The notes beneath the pieces are model-generated. The model had not been told where the DNA came from. It did not search any database and saw only the letters and a list, made by a program, of their open reading frames with translations. 64,000 bases of DNA, from contig OY482855.1 in the NCBI GenBank assembly GCA_960531495.1, forward strand, positions 12,301,865 through 12,365,864. Direction: 5' to 3'. Shown here one piece after another: positions 38,265 through 58,563 of this stretch. Position 1 is the first letter of the stretch, and the number at the start of each line of letters is the position of its first letter. The translations under genes and the position numbers were made by a program. This DNA comes from Zeus faber (lineage: Eukaryota > Chordata > Actinopteri > Zeiformes > Zeidae).

Positions 38265-38956
38265 TTTTGGACCTGCACATTTAGAATTACTGCATACATT
38301 TGTAAGAACCTGCTGCTTGTGTTGTTGCCTACATAGGATGGACTTGTGACACACAATGGAATTAAGACGCTGTTGTTTGGCCTCTCCATTGTCCTGTTGT
38401 TAACTACATCTGTGATTCCAAGCAGGACAACCATCAAAGAATTTCTGCTGCCATGTTTGGGCACAGATCAGTTATGTTTTATAAAATGTAAATATTAAAT
38501 TATGCTGTATAATCTTCCGGATTCAAATTTCACCATTGTTTTTATATGAACTTTACTTGCCATTAAGTCATCTCACCAATAAATGTACAACCTTAGACTT
38601 CATTTGATATTAGACAGATGAGTCATTTCTGGTTACAATAACAAAAGCATATCTTAGGAATGTGTTGATTTTATTTACAGATATTAAAAAGTAAAAACTA
38701 CCTGTACAAAAATCACTACACCTTGGCCTTGCCAATACTTCAGATGTGATTGATTACCCAAAACACTAAGTTATGACAACCTGCTGTTTGCACTTCAAAT
38801 CGTCATATACATAGCTCAAGAGCAGAGCTCCTACTGTGCAATCAAGTAAAATTTATCTACACTAAAATCAAACCAATTCAAATAAATGTCATAGGGATTA
38901 AAATGTATTGCCTTTAAGACCTAACTGCATAATTTAATGTAAACATTAAAAACAGT

Positions 38957-39019
38957 ATCTATCTATCTATCTATTTATACATCCATCCATCCATCCATCC
39001 ATCCATCCACACACACACA
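38957..39019. repeat. (ATCT)n-(ATCC)n tetranucleotide repeat
   Basis: TATCTATCTATC followed by CATCCATCCATC and a short CA run, downstream of both converging gene ends. Confidence 0.95.
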
Positions 39020-39184
39020 ACCAAGTCTGTAAACCATAGCAGTTGTTAAAAGCTTATCCATTGGTCAGTTGTATTTCCCTGGAGATCAGTCAGGGGAGAA
39101 GGAGACAATGTACTTCCGGGCACAACACCCAGTGAGCGTGGGGAGACCTGGGTGTCCACTCTGCCCGAACGAGGGAAAGTCTCT

Positions 39185-47127
<7,943 letters not shown>

Positions 47128-48027
47128 GTTGTCAGTGGGCCGCTGCCCAGACACCTGCTACAGAGCGGAGAGAAGAAAGGTGCATCGACGTCCAGGATCC
47201 GCCTTCGAAACTGGATTCGGTGGCAAACCCCCGACGGACGACGAGACGTGATGGCGGCTTGACGAACGTCTTCCTCGGGTCCTCCTTGGCAGAGCTGAAG
47301 AGTGTCCCTTCCTCTGCGGACTCTGAAGGAGTGAGCAGAGAGAGGACTCGGCGGCTCCGACTCCTCCTTAGCAATGAAGTGCACTCCCCCACTCACGCAG
47401 CTCCCGATCTTCCGCGCGTCTGCGACGCACCACATGGAAAACGTGAAATAAATGGGTTTTTGAAATTCCCGAACCAAAGAATATAGAGAAAATAAGTAGA
47501 TACAGCTATCAGATGTAAATAGAAACAGAAACTGTAGGAGAGAGAACACTACTTGACGCTACTACAACAACAGTATTTTATTATTATTATAATTATTTTT
47601 ATCATTCTGAGATTTTTAAAGAATAATTTAAAAAAATAGATCGATAAATAATAATCGTAATTATATTTTTTAATAATTACATAATTATTATTATTATATT
47701 TTTTTATTATCATTTAAATAAGTATAGTTACATAAATAAATAATAAATAATTACATAAATACAACTAGATAGCAAATAAATCAAGAGAGCAAGACCTTAC
47801 GACATACACTTTAAAAAAAAAAAGATATACCAACAGACACGCAGCAGAAAAGAGAGGAGATTAAAAGGTCCAATACAAATGCACAACGACGGCAGGTGGC
47901 GTACAACTGCCATTCGAGTAATACATGTTGCAGCGTTCGTTTATGTGCTCGTTTACTTCTTTATTCCCCTTGTTTTCTTATTTGCGCGTCTGTTTATTTC
48001 GCCGCGGGCAGTTGTCCTCGTTAGTAA

Positions 48028-48140
48028 CTACATTTACATTTACATTTAGTCATTAAGCAGACGCTTTTATCCAAAGCGACTTACAAGGGAGAATAACATT
48101 CAGCTACATTGCGACAGAGATTAGTGTAACAAACTACACA
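48028..48140 (+). repeat. Teleost interspersed repeat with AGACGCTTTTATCCAAAGCGACTTACAA core
   Basis: The run from TTACATTTAGTCATTAAGCAGACG through TATCCAAAGCGACTTACAA is a strongly conserved core of a repeat found across teleosts. Only the core and some flank are present. Confidence 0.6.
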
Positions 48141-48455
48141 CTACTACTACTACTACTACTACTACTACCAATGTGTGTACTAAACGTTAAATAACACGCA
48201 AACGTCAATGAAAGTGACTAAACATCAAGGCCACAGTGATGCTCGCAATGTGGACATAAGGATATTAATACCACGACGCTAACAGACACACTACACTTAA
48301 TTTAGGGGATTGAATTGACCATTTTGTGTCTACGGGAGATGATTAGGGACATATTTAAAAGACTGATCGTGGGGGGGGAATGAAATGATTCAAATATCTC
48401 AACATTTTGCCTTTGCACGCACTTTAGTTAGTAAAGTAACTTTGTTTAAATTAAA

Positions 48456-48488
48456 TTACTACAATAATTAACCTAATTATTGTAGTAA
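48456..48488. other. Perfect 15-bp inverted repeat with 3-nt loop
   Basis: TTACTACAATAATTA at 48456-48470, loop ACC, then its exact reverse complement at 48474-48488. Confidence 0.9.
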
Positions 48489-49025
48489 AGATATAAATAA
48501 TGACTATCAAATGAAAATCAAAGGTTTATGAGAGACTGGCAAAAGCAAGCAGGAGCCGTAGAGATAATATCGTATTTTCTTACATATCCTGAGGCGAACG
48601 GCAGTCATTGAATTATCATTTCCGCTATTTTGCAATTATGAACACGAAAAACAACAACAACAAAAAGATTTTCCAGACAGGTCTCGATCTTAACCCTGCA
48701 TGATATACAAAAAAACAGAATTGAAAACAACTGCAAACAGCAGAACGGCGACAGAGCTGGCTCCCTGACGAGTAGCTGCCAAAAAAAACCGAAAATACAT
48801 TGGATTACTGAGATCTCAAAGGAAACTTTGCAAAAGGAGGGAGGACGGGTGGGGTGGGGACTAAACATTTGTTTGAACAAGACTTTGCAGATAAGTGTGT
48901 GAGAGATTCCTACAACATCAGGAGTCTGGGCCTAAAACCTGCCTCCAGACTCAGCTCCAACCAGAATTTATTTAGGTGAAACTGTTTATTTAACAGTAAT
49001 GTAAACATTGTTTTTTACTCGACAC

Positions 49026-49029
<4 letters not shown>

Positions 49030-49088
<59 letters not shown>

Positions 49089-49116
49089 TATATATAATAA
49101 CAGTGATGATGATTTT

Positions 49117-49173
<57 letters not shown>

Positions 49174-49450
49174 TTGTATTCATTTTATTTAACCTTTATT
49201 TAGACAGGTAATCTCATTGAGACCTGGTCAAGACAAGAGCAGCAATACAACACAAAGTTGCAGACAGACAGGACTATTCAGTACAGAGACAAAATAGAAC
49301 ACAAATCCCAAAAGTGATAAGTGCAAAAGTGCCAAAGTGGTAATAATAATAATCACAAGTATTATTATTATATTATATTATATTGTATTGTATTGTATTA
49401 TATTATTTTATATTATATTATATTATATTATATTATATTATATTATAGTT
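49030..49450. repeat. AT-rich repeat cluster: (AT)n, (AAT)n, (TATTA)n
   Basis: AT run at 49,030-49,086, AAT run at 49,120-49,173, and TATTATATTA pentamers at 49,360-49,446, with an interspersed repeat in between. Confidence 0.95.
49180..49300 (+). repeat. Teleost interspersed repeat (TTTAACCTTTATTTAGACAGGTAATCTC type)
   Basis: TTATTTAACCTTTATTTAGACAGG followed by TCTCATTGAGACCTGG is a commonly repeated teleost sequence. Class not certain. It follows an AAT repeat. Confidence 0.5.
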
Positions 49451-50816
49451 GATCCAGTCCACTGGAGAGTGGAAAGTGAAAGATTCTCCAGTGGCGAATT
49501 ATACTGACAGTATTTACACAGCAGATGGGTAGTTGAGCAATTTTGCTTCGAGCAAAGAGAAACATGGACGAATGGTAGAGTAGTTAGGCGTCTGAATTAC
49601 ATTCATTTAATTGATCAATCGATGAAATTATGGGAAATTAATTACAATGTGAAATCATTCCCTCGTGTCGCCTTGGTCATGATGGCGATTAACCCGACAC
49701 ACCTTTTATTCATCTAGTCATAAAACGTAGCCATAAAACACCCTTTGTTTGGCTTATTCGTCATTATTATGGCCTCAGGGGAAAAAAAGCGGAAGAAATC
49801 CAAATATATTTTTCTCCTTATGTGAACAATGTTCCTCTAAATTATATTTATTGAGCCAAATTCCCAGAACAACAAGCAGTTTGTAATGCAAGTATGTATG
49901 TTTAGTTAATTAGTCAACTTTATTATCGTCCCAAAAGGGAAACTTGTAGCCAGAGAAATAAAAAACGCCCAAGTCCACAAATATTATAAGGAAGTACTAT
50001 AAGGAAGGAAGGAATACTACAAGGAAGAAAAACCAAACAAATTGGTCACAAGTGAGCGCAGATTGAATCGGGCGTTGGGGATGAAGGATTTTTGTAGAAA
50101 TCGAAGTGAACTCTTGACCGCAGCGTCAACCACAGGGAAATGAATTCTTTTAAAAAAGCATCTTGGTTATGATCTTCTAGATTTTAATAATTATCAACCC
50201 AGTTGAGGAACCACAACCACAATTTTCCAATTTGTGATTTTACGTCACCAATAGCTGTTAAATGGGATGTGAGGGTGTTAAAGTAATCCCGTTGAGGATG
50301 TTCTTGTAACTTCTGGGGGGAAAAATAGCATGAAACATAACAATGGCAGCCATAGGGAAATACTCAAAACTTTATTTAAAAAATGTTGCCATACAGTATA
50401 CAATGAATTTAAAACAATCTCCTGGCGATGTGCAGGTTGCTCTCTTGCAAAATTGTACTTTTACACTTTGCAACAAGCATTACAGTCTCTTTGACTCTTT
50501 ACCTATATTCATTTTGTTATATTGTACATACATACATAACGTTGCTTCGACTTTATTCTAAACTATAGCTGTGAAAGGGCTCATCAGCTTCTCTGGTAGT
50601 TTTCATTATAAAGAAATAAATAATATGTGCCTTCATGAATTCATTAGGGAAAAAGTTGATTTGTTATGAGATCAGTAATTCTAATGATTTCACAAAGTCC
50701 AATATCACTTTCCTATTATGAAGACACATTGTTTTTCTTCAACGTGGACGTCCTGCCGCTCCTCCAGAGTGAATTTCGCCACTTGTGTGTGTGATCGGAA
50801 GGTGATGCTCGGCCCG

Positions 50817-53800
50817 CTAGCCACGCTTCGACCCAATCTTGCAGTAAAGGGTCAGAGAGACCACCATGGCAAAGACCTGGTGCAAAAAAGAAAATACAAC
50901 ATGACATTACATTATATCATTTAGCAGACACTTTTGTCTAAGCAACCAACAATTAGTACATTTTGTCACAGTTTGAAACAATTATATACAACAGTCACAG
51001 CTAAACTTCTATAGGAATAAGCAGCACTTGATCGAGAGTTGTTTCTTAATCAGCGCAGGAAATAATCAGGGTGAATGTAACATACACCGATCAACCACAG
51101 CATTAAAACCACTGACAGGTGAAGTGAATAACATTGATCCTCTTGTTCCAGTGGCACCTGTCAAGGGGTGGGATATATTAGGCAGCAAGTGAACAGTCAG
51201 TTCTTGAAGTTGATGTGTTGGAAGCAAGAAAAATGGGCAAGCGTAAGGATCTGACTTTGACAAGGGTCAAATTGTGATGGCTAGACGACTGGGTCAGAGC
51301 ATCTCCAAAATGACAGATCTTGTGTGTTGTTCCTAGTATGCAGTGGTTAGTACCTCCCAAAAGTGGTCCAAGGAAGGACAACCGGTGTACCGGCGACAGG
51401 GTCATGGGTGCCCATGGGCTCATTGATGCACATGGGGAGCAAAGTCTCGCCTGTCTGGTCCAATCCCGCACAAGAGCTACTGTAGCACAAAATTGCTGAA
51501 AATGTTCATGCTGCTATGATAGAAAGGTGTCAGACCACACAATGCATCACAGCTTGCTGCGTATGGGGCTGTGTTTCTGTAGACCAGTCAGAGTGTCCAT
51601 GCTGACCCCTGTCCACCGCCTAAAGCACCTATAATGGGCATGTGAGCGTCAGAACTGGACCATGGAGCAATGGAAGAAGGTGGCCTGGACTGATGATAGA
51701 TGGCCAGTGTTAGGGTCCGATTCGATGGAGCATCTGCGGAATGTACTGGAACAACAAGCCTGGTCCACCGGGGCCCCTCCTCACAACTTACAGGACTTAA
51801 AGGATCTGCTGCTAACGTCTTGGTGCCAGATACCACAGGATGCCTTCAGAGGTCTGGTGGAGTCCATGCCTCAAGGGGTCAGAGCTGTTTTGGCGGCATG
51901 GGGGGGGCTACGGTTTAAATTTTTGTGGCTGATCGGTGTAGATCATTATAGGTGAAAAATAAAAAAGGGTACATATTTCTAAATGTTGAATCGGTTTTCA
52001 TTTCTGCTCTCATGCCAGTAATAACAATAAAAACAATTACAAGGCGTGTCGATTTTTTTTGGCATGGTAGCACTTTGAAACGGGCCCAAAAATCGTCAGA
52101 TCGTCAGACTGTGTACATAATTATTTTAAGAGTGAAGGAACTACTCATCCCATGAACCATTGTGAATGCGACCTTTCCAACGACTTCCAACCTAACGATA
52201 GTCTAATGCGCTTCTTTTAACCTTTGTCATTATTATAGTGTTTTTATTGTTAATAATAGTGTTGTAACATATTGTAGTGTGTGTTGTTTGTGTATATATA
52301 GTGTTTTAAGTTCAGTGGTAGAAGGAACTCACTAGCGGACAACAGCAAGCTCCACCAATCAGAGACGTGGCTGTTACACTTTAGGATTGTGGGTAGTGTA
52401 GTACTTCTCCATGACATGGCGATTAAAGCATGTTTTTCTTACATGCAACAAACATGGCTGATATAAAGCCATGTTATATACCATTGTTTCATAATCTCAT
52501 AGCTCGTGGTAGGTCTACCTTGGATGGTTACACAATTATGGCTAATAGTCAAAATCCTCGATTCAGAATATGAATCGGGTTTTCACTTCTGGAAACTCAC
52601 TGTTGAGCTCTATACGTCATGCCCTTCGTAAACAGATCAGATCACATGATCTCAAGCAGGATGAATCAGATTAAGATAACTGAATGGGAGAATGAATGAA
52701 AGCAGACCTACCTCCAGAGCTGCGATCCCCAGCGCCACCGCAGCGATGGCGACTATGTTGTTATCAATCAATTCCATCAACTTTGGGAAGCAACCGGTGA
52801 TTGTCTGAAAAGCAGAACGGTTGCTGATCAGAATTGAATCGGCAGCCCCCCCCCCCCAAAAGAATAAAAGGGTGAAGCATCAGAAATGGATTCTGGTGGA
52901 AAGCCCCATTACCATGTTGTACGAAACGCTGGCCCCTGTGGCGTTGCAGGGCTCGTACTGGGTGAGGCAGCACTGCGGTGGGTAGGAGTTGGAGTGGCTG
53001 TTGTAGTAAGAGGAGTTGGTGAAATCCGAGTAGTTGTAGAAGCCGCAGCATTTCAGCTATGGGGACATAAAAAGGACACAAAGGTGTTATACACAAAGGA
53101 TTGGCAAAAAATGGATGCGACGTTCATCCCCTCCCATTGTCACCAGAACAATGTACCGTGTCCATAGTGGCGTTCCAAAGCCCGGTGATGTCAGGCTTCT
53201 CCCCAAAGTCCTTCCTGATGCTCTTCACAGCTTCAACACCCAGCTTGTTAATCAACTCCTCTGCCTGGAACATAAACAGAGATCCCGTGACTGGATATAC
53301 TTTCTTGAGGATGCATTTATCAAACTTGTGAAGCACACCTCTTACAACCTACCAAGGGTTTAAAAACCAAGATCACCACCGCGCCGGCTATCTCCGCGAT
53401 GAAGACCACCAAGACGATGACGAAGAACTGGAAGGGACATGGAAGTCTTTTAACAAGTCTTTTATGAGATGGCAAAAGTATGTTTTTAAAATCGCATAGA
53501 GATTTGATGGCTCAATTGATGGGCCCTATTACAACACAAATATCACTGTACTTACTGGCAGGTCTATATACACCAAAGACCAACCTACAGTGCTGTGAAA
53601 AATAATTTGCCCCCTTTCCAATTTCATCCATTATTGCATATTTGGCACACTGAATTGTTTCAGACCTTTAGACAAAACATAATATTAGAAAAATGGAACC
53701 AATATCAAACACATTTTTTACATTATTATGTCATATAATCAATGGAAAAAAATTATTAACACTCAGATCCCCAATCAGGGGCGCCACTAGGGCTTTTGGG

Positions 53801-54397
53801 CCCCATTGAAAAGATATCACATTTGCCCCCCCCTAATGTTGGCCCCGTGAGTCACAGGCCCTTAGAATCGTCCTTACCCCCTTCCCCCCCATACAGCTCC
53901 CCTGTCCCCAATGTGAAAACATAATAGCCCCCTAAGACTCATGGTTGCACTTACTGGTTGCACCATCTTTAGCAGCCAAACCCGTCCTATAGTTGGATTC
54001 CAGTCTTTCCAACTATAGGATGGGTTCAAGTCATGGCCTTTGACCTAGCCATGCCAAAACTTTCATTTTGTTTCCTTTCAGCCATTTAGATGTGCACTTG
54101 CCACCCAGTGAAAACAAACCGGCCAAACTTTCCTTTGTTAACACCCAAAATGCAAATGTGAGCCAGCCTTACCAGCAGCAGCATGCACCTGCTCTCCCTG
54201 GCGGCTCCGCAGCATCCCAGGAAGCCGATGATGAGCAGGACCGCGCCCACGGCGATCAGGAGGTAGCCCACGTTCAGCAGCTGGTTCAGCTCGTCCGGTG
54301 CATTGTCAATTTTCTGGAGGAGGCCGAGGACGGAGCCGCTGTCCACCTTCACCCAGATCCCCACGCCCAGGACGGCGGCACCCGCCAACTGGAGAGA

Positions 54398-54444
<47 letters not shown>

Positions 54445-54857
54445 TGAGTGAGTGAATGAGTGAGTGATTCTTTTTCTTAGCAGAAGCTCTTAAGCTAGGC
54501 GTACTTTCAATAAAATCATTTCAAACCAGTTATTTTGGATCAGTGTATTAATTTATGTAATTTAAGTAGTTGTGTAATAAGCAGATAAATGTGCAGCCAG
54601 CCGGTCATTATGACAAAATAACCCCCTTCGGAGTGATACAAGACACCGCATCTGGGGTTAATTTGCGATAATGATCGGCTGGCTGCACATTATCCCTTCA
54701 ATACATGTAGTGACCAATGTAATGGTTCATATTTTGAACACCAAGCGTTGCAAACTCCTCCAAGAGCTGTATTTCTGTGTCATACTTGGGTGCAACTTAC
54801 AAAGATAATGCCGTTAAAAGCGAACATCATCACTTTGAGGAATCCAAAGCACCCCAT
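50817..54857 (-). CDS. tspan1: Tetraspanin-1 (complete, seven coding exons)
   Basis: Coding exons on the minus strand: 54857-54801, 54388-54173, 53427-53353, 53264-53157, 53056-52913, 52804-52712, 50876-50817. All junctions are phase 0 with GT/AG borders, giving 250 residues. Four membrane segments fit a tetraspanin: about 8-32, 56-80, 92-114 and 213-240. The large extracellular loop (about 117-210) carries the CCG signature at 155-157, a second CC pair at 181-182, and further cysteines at 189 and 205, so it has the six-cysteine loop of the TSPAN1 group. Possible N-glycosylation sites are NAT at 147, NYS at 160, NSS at 166 and NAT at 190. Paired juxtamembrane cysteines after segment 2 (GCCGA) could be palmitoylated. 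The closest protein I know is TSPAN1 (MxCFxFxKxMM start, NVGYxLIAxG block, WNxTM block). Tetraspanins organise partner proteins in plasma and endosomal membranes. The last intron is long (about 1.8 kb) and holds a Tc1-like relic. AATAAA signals on the gene strand lie at 50552-50557 and 50371-50376. Confidence 0.92.
50905..50985 (+). repeat. Second, degenerate copy of the AGCAGACGCTTTTATCC repeat
   Basis: ATTATATCATTTAGCAGACACTTTTGTCTAAGC matches the core at 48,050 with several changes. It lies just upstream of the last tspan1 exon, inside its long intron. Confidence 0.5.
51083..51940 (+). mobile_element. Degenerate Tc1-like DNA transposon (Tc1/mariner superfamily), internally deleted
   Basis: The element begins TACACCGATCA and ends TGATCGGTGTA, which are inverted repeats of each other with a TA target duplication. 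Inside, in several frames of the plus strand, are pieces of a Tc1-type transposase: MGKRKDLT at the start, a helix-turn-helix remnant, RKVSDHTMHHSLLRMGL, MLTPVHRLKHL, NWTMEQWKKVAWTDD, and the C-terminal GAPPHNLQDLKDLLLTSWCQ and GLVESMPQGVRAVL. The central part with the second catalytic aspartate (the DNAPCHT region) is missing, and stops and frameshifts interrupt the rest, so it cannot move by itself. It sits in the last intron of tspan1, in the opposite orientation to the gene. Confidence 0.9.
53586..53712. mobile_element. Truncated non-autonomous DNA transposon end (CAGTGCTGTGAAAAA type)
   Basis: ACAGTGCTGTGAAAAATAATTTGCCCCC is followed by TTGGCACACTGAATTGTTTCAGACC, the typical left end of an abundant fish element. 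The matching right end is not seen nearby, so it is a fragment. It lies in the tspan1 intron between exons 2 and 3. Confidence 0.55.
54402..54443. repeat. (GA)n microsatellite beside a tspan1 exon
   Basis: GAGAGA; on the gene strand it is the CT tract just before the exon 2 acceptor. Confidence 0.96.
54588..54694. mobile_element. Small palindromic MITE-like element
   Basis: GTGCAGCCAGCCGGTCATTAT at the left and ATAATGATCGGCTGGCTGCAC at the right form a near-perfect 21-bp inverted repeat around a core of about 60 bp that contains AACCCCCTTCGG and a related TCTGGGGTTAAT. The whole could fold as one hairpin. It lies in the first tspan1 intron. No coding capacity. Confidence 0.7.
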
Positions 54858-56736
54858 TCTTGCTGTTGATTATTCGACCTGCAGGGAAGGGAAAAGTTCA
54901 ACTTGGTCAGAGGCCATGTATGATGTGGTAGCTCCGCAATACAATATCACGGTCAGTCAATTTTGCCAGGAAGTTTGTTGGTGTATAGCGATGCTGTCCC
55001 GGGTTTCTCTACGTCACGACCGAATGACTGTTTAACAGAGTGGGGTCAAACACCACAGGGTAGAGGTGCTGGTGGGGAAAACACCTGCCCCTTTCACAAG
55101 CTTTTAGCCTTTGTACGAGAGAACCCTTATCATCGTTCTCAAACAAAAGCGCCTTTGCTTTTCATTTCACCTTCGAGGATGTCACGCTGCACTCATTATG
55201 GCCCACGTGGAGGTAGAGAGCGGCCTGAAGTATAAAGCAAAGTGGCTACAACAAAACACATGCCTACATTACGTATTTTCGGTGAAAAATGAATCAGCTT
55301 ATAAATAGTAGGAGTGGTGGGTGGTATGCAAAGTTATTTATTCAAGGCCGCGCCCCAGGAACATGGTGGTTTCTCTTCCCTCTACTCTGTCTTTCAAACA
55401 CTTATCCCCCCGCTCTCTATTTGCATAGGAAACTTTGTGGTCATCCAGTCGATTTATTGTGTCCATTGCTCTGGGACACGGCGTTATAAACCTTTATGGT
55501 CCGAGATCTCTCTTCTCTAAAGTCTGGGGCACATCGAGGTTCAATAGCCCCATTAACTACCGCCGCCAATTAACCGGCGATTTGACTGGGTAATTTAACA
55601 ACCCTCTTAGATTACCCACACAAATCAGGGAATGGTTGCGATCGAAAAGGAAACCAGTACAAATAAACCATCCATCCCATCCATCTTAATTTATGACCCC
55701 GTACAGTTTCTCTTTGCCAGCGAGTCTCCTCAAGCTCGACTGAGCTCTGTTTGTGTGCGACGTCCAGATGGGAAACAGAGCCCTTTGTGTGGCGGGGACC
55801 AAAACAAGACAAATTGTTAAGCCAAACAACAATGACCAAGCAAATCCACTCTAATTGCGGGTACAGGCTTCTATGGTCTTCACCCATCCTCAACTATTAG
55901 ACTGACCACATCTGAAGATGCTCTCCAGTGTTTCGTTTAATTACTTATCTGCCCAGAGGCCGAGTTGGAAACATCCCTAAAAACCTCCAACATTTCCTAC
56001 TTCCTTGTGGCCAGTTGTCGCCTTGGTGACTGCAGTCTAACACTGCGTGCTCGGTCAGGTGATTTATTAACAGGTAGGGTCACATGCAAATGGAAACACA
56101 CAACAAAAAGTCCAAACAACAAGCCATCCAAAGCCACGCGATGCAGAGGTTTCCTAGAAGTTTCCTTCTTTATCTTAACAAAATATGATATGGTGAACTG
56201 TGTATGCCTTATCCCTTATCATTGAATTGTATATTTGAATAAGTAATACAGAGGAAATAATAATCTGTTGGCCAATTATTTACATTTGCCAATGAAATAA
56301 TAGACCTATTCTTCCAGCATAAGGGGAAAAAAGTCATTTCTTTCCTTTCTTACACATCAATAAAGCCTCAGATATTTTTTCCGGTTCGCCAACTTCAATG
56401 CCCAACCCCGGACAAATCTCAAAGGGAGCCATTGAGAGGAATAATTGCACGTTGGAGCCTGTGTCTCAGGAGATAAGACAAAGGATCCTTGTCCAAACCC
56501 CTCCTTACATTGTCATTGCACCCGATTTTCACCAAGGAACGAAAAAACGCAAAAATACATCGAGAGATCCAACACACGCGCATTAGAAAGACCACATATT
56601 CTCAACAACACGAGCCCTTTTCCATCCCTGTCAACACTCACCTGTCGAAGGAGAGAGGTACCAGGAAGTGTGATGAGCGGCGGGTGGGAGTGGCGTCCCC
56701 TTCACCTGAGCGACGGAAGCAGTTGCCTTGGAAGCG

Positions 56737-56737
56737 T

Positions 56738-56804
<67 letters not shown>

Positions 56805-56810
56805 TGTGTG

Positions 56811-56844
<34 letters not shown>

Positions 56845-56848
56845 TGTA
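56737..56848. repeat. (GT)n microsatellite
   Basis: TG run with TTTG, TATG and GGTG interruptions. Confidence 0.97.
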
Positions 56849-56990
56849 CAGCGCCCGGGGTGTAGGAGTGCGTTTTCCAGTCTGTCCTCTGAAAATCTAC
56901 AACCACAAGGACCTCCCTCTCTCCAGTTGCTCTCTCACTCCCTGTTAGAGGCACTGGGTGTTTCGGCTTCAGAGTTGGTGTGTTTCCCTG

Positions 56991-56993
<3 letters not shown>

Positions 56994-57052
<59 letters not shown>
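56994..57052. repeat. (GT)n microsatellite
   Basis: Uninterrupted TG run. Confidence 0.97.
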
Positions 57053-57053
<1 letters not shown>

Positions 57054-57271
57054 GCTATTTGGGACTGCAGGATGCGGGGGGGCAATGTGGGAGTGGCCTC
57101 CCCCGAGGGACACCTGTCCTTCCTGAGGGAGGGACGCCCAGCACAAAATAATACATCAGCTAACTCACTGTCTATCTCTATCTCTCTCCCTCTCCCTCAC
57201 ACACACACATTTTGAGGGATGTTAACATAAGATAATGTGGGAATTTTACTGGCCTAAAGCTATTTTAAATG

Positions 57272-57690
57272 ACAGTGGTAGAAGAAGTACCTAGAGCTTA
57301 TAATGATGTAAAAGTACAAATACAGGTGATGCAAAATTACTTTTTCCACATTGATGTTTCTAGTTAAGCGGAAGTATAAAAGCATTTGCTCTTAAAAGTG
57401 CTAAAAGTATAAAATGTTAGTTTTTCATAGAGTGGTATAACTTTAGATACTCATGTGTATCCTGGTTCCAATTTACAGTAAGTGTTATTTGCAAGGATAT
57501 GGACTTAGTTAATCATTGAATCATGAGCTTAAATCAGCAGTTTGAGAGAGCCGGTCCCTGATTTTTAATATAAATCCTATAATAACGCTATAATAATGCG
57601 ACTGTGAGAAATGAGAAAGTATAGATATTTGCTTTGAAATGTAATCGAGTAAAAATTTCTCTAAAAGTGAATATACTTAAGTACAGATAC
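57272..57690. mobile_element. Diverged copy of the CAGTGGTGGAA element
   Basis: It begins CAGTGGTAGAAGAAGTACCTAG and carries the same AAAAGTACAAATAC and ACTTAAGTACAGATACTT motifs as the copy at 4314. It is more degenerate, and the right terminus is not clear. Confidence 0.55.
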
Positions 57691-57950
57691 TTAAAGAAGA
57701 CCTATTATGCTCCTTTTCAACAAGTTAATATAGGTCTGTTAGGGCCCCAAAACATGTTTTTGAATTTCTTTGCTGATAATACCACTTGGATTTTGCATTC
57801 TAGCCATTCTAACATGCCTCCATTACCCTCCTGTTGCTGACGGTCTGTTTCAGTGGGTGGAGCCTCCCTCCTGAGGCCACTAGTTCTGTGAGCCAATGGG
57901 GTTTGAGCATGAGAAGTAGGGTTCCATTGTATGAAGTATGTAAACTTTTA
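57690..57950. mobile_element. Fragment of a TTAA-type short teleost element
   Basis: The sequence starting TTAAAGAAGACCTATTATGC, followed by TTAATATAGGTCT, is like a widespread teleost non-autonomous repeat that begins TTAAAG-GACCTATTATGC. It abuts the preceding repeat. Family from memory only; the end is uncertain. Confidence 0.45.
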
Positions 57951-58563
57951 CTTATTTTACCTTAGCAGTCCACCAAAGTCAGTTTCTGAACAAATTTGAG
58001 GAAATAAGCAACCCAGTTGCTGAATCTTCACTCATACCAGATCTACAAGGCCTAGTTTAAAAGTTTGTTCCCACTTTCGTAAATCAAGGGCACTGCTGCA
58101 CTGGCAGTCGCCACTGCTTTCATGACCGTGCTTCAAGCTTGTGGGGGACACCGCGCAGGGCTTTTTTTTTGTTTCATTCAATTAGGAAATGTCGGGAAAT
58201 AAAATAAAATAGAATAAATACATCTGTTTTGAGAAATGCATAGTAGGGGGAGGCAAATCTGAACGGCTTGTCGAATCTCATGTATTCTGACAGCCATCCC
58301 ACAAAAAACTGACTGGGTTGTCTTATTTCACAGTTTGTGTATTAGTAGGCCCATCAGAGACCCAAACGTATGTGCACAAGCACTGAAAATGCGAGCTTTT
58401 CATAATAGGCCCCCTTTTAGAAAATGTACATTTAAGATATTTTCCAGCAATCGCACACTTTATTGTGGAATTACCGTCACACTATTCCCAATATACCAGG
58501 AAACTGGGTTATGTGCAGCCTAAATCTCACTTGCTACAAATGATTGACCTTCAATATTATACT
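57951..58563. other. Intergenic stretch before the LTR fossil
   Basis: No gene or clear repeat recognised. Confidence 0.5.

Larger units (their letters stand above)
47580..50370. other. Intergenic region between ttc39 and tspan1
   Basis: Very AT-rich with repeat copies at 48,028 and 49,180, an AT repeat cluster, and near 49,920 a CTTTATTATCGTCCCAAAAGGG piece resembling a LINE tail. No exon recognised. Confidence 0.6.
54858..57271. other. Region upstream of tspan1
   Basis: Unique sequence followed by two GT tracts. It should contain the tspan1 promoter and any untranslated first exon, but I cannot place them. Confidence 0.5.
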
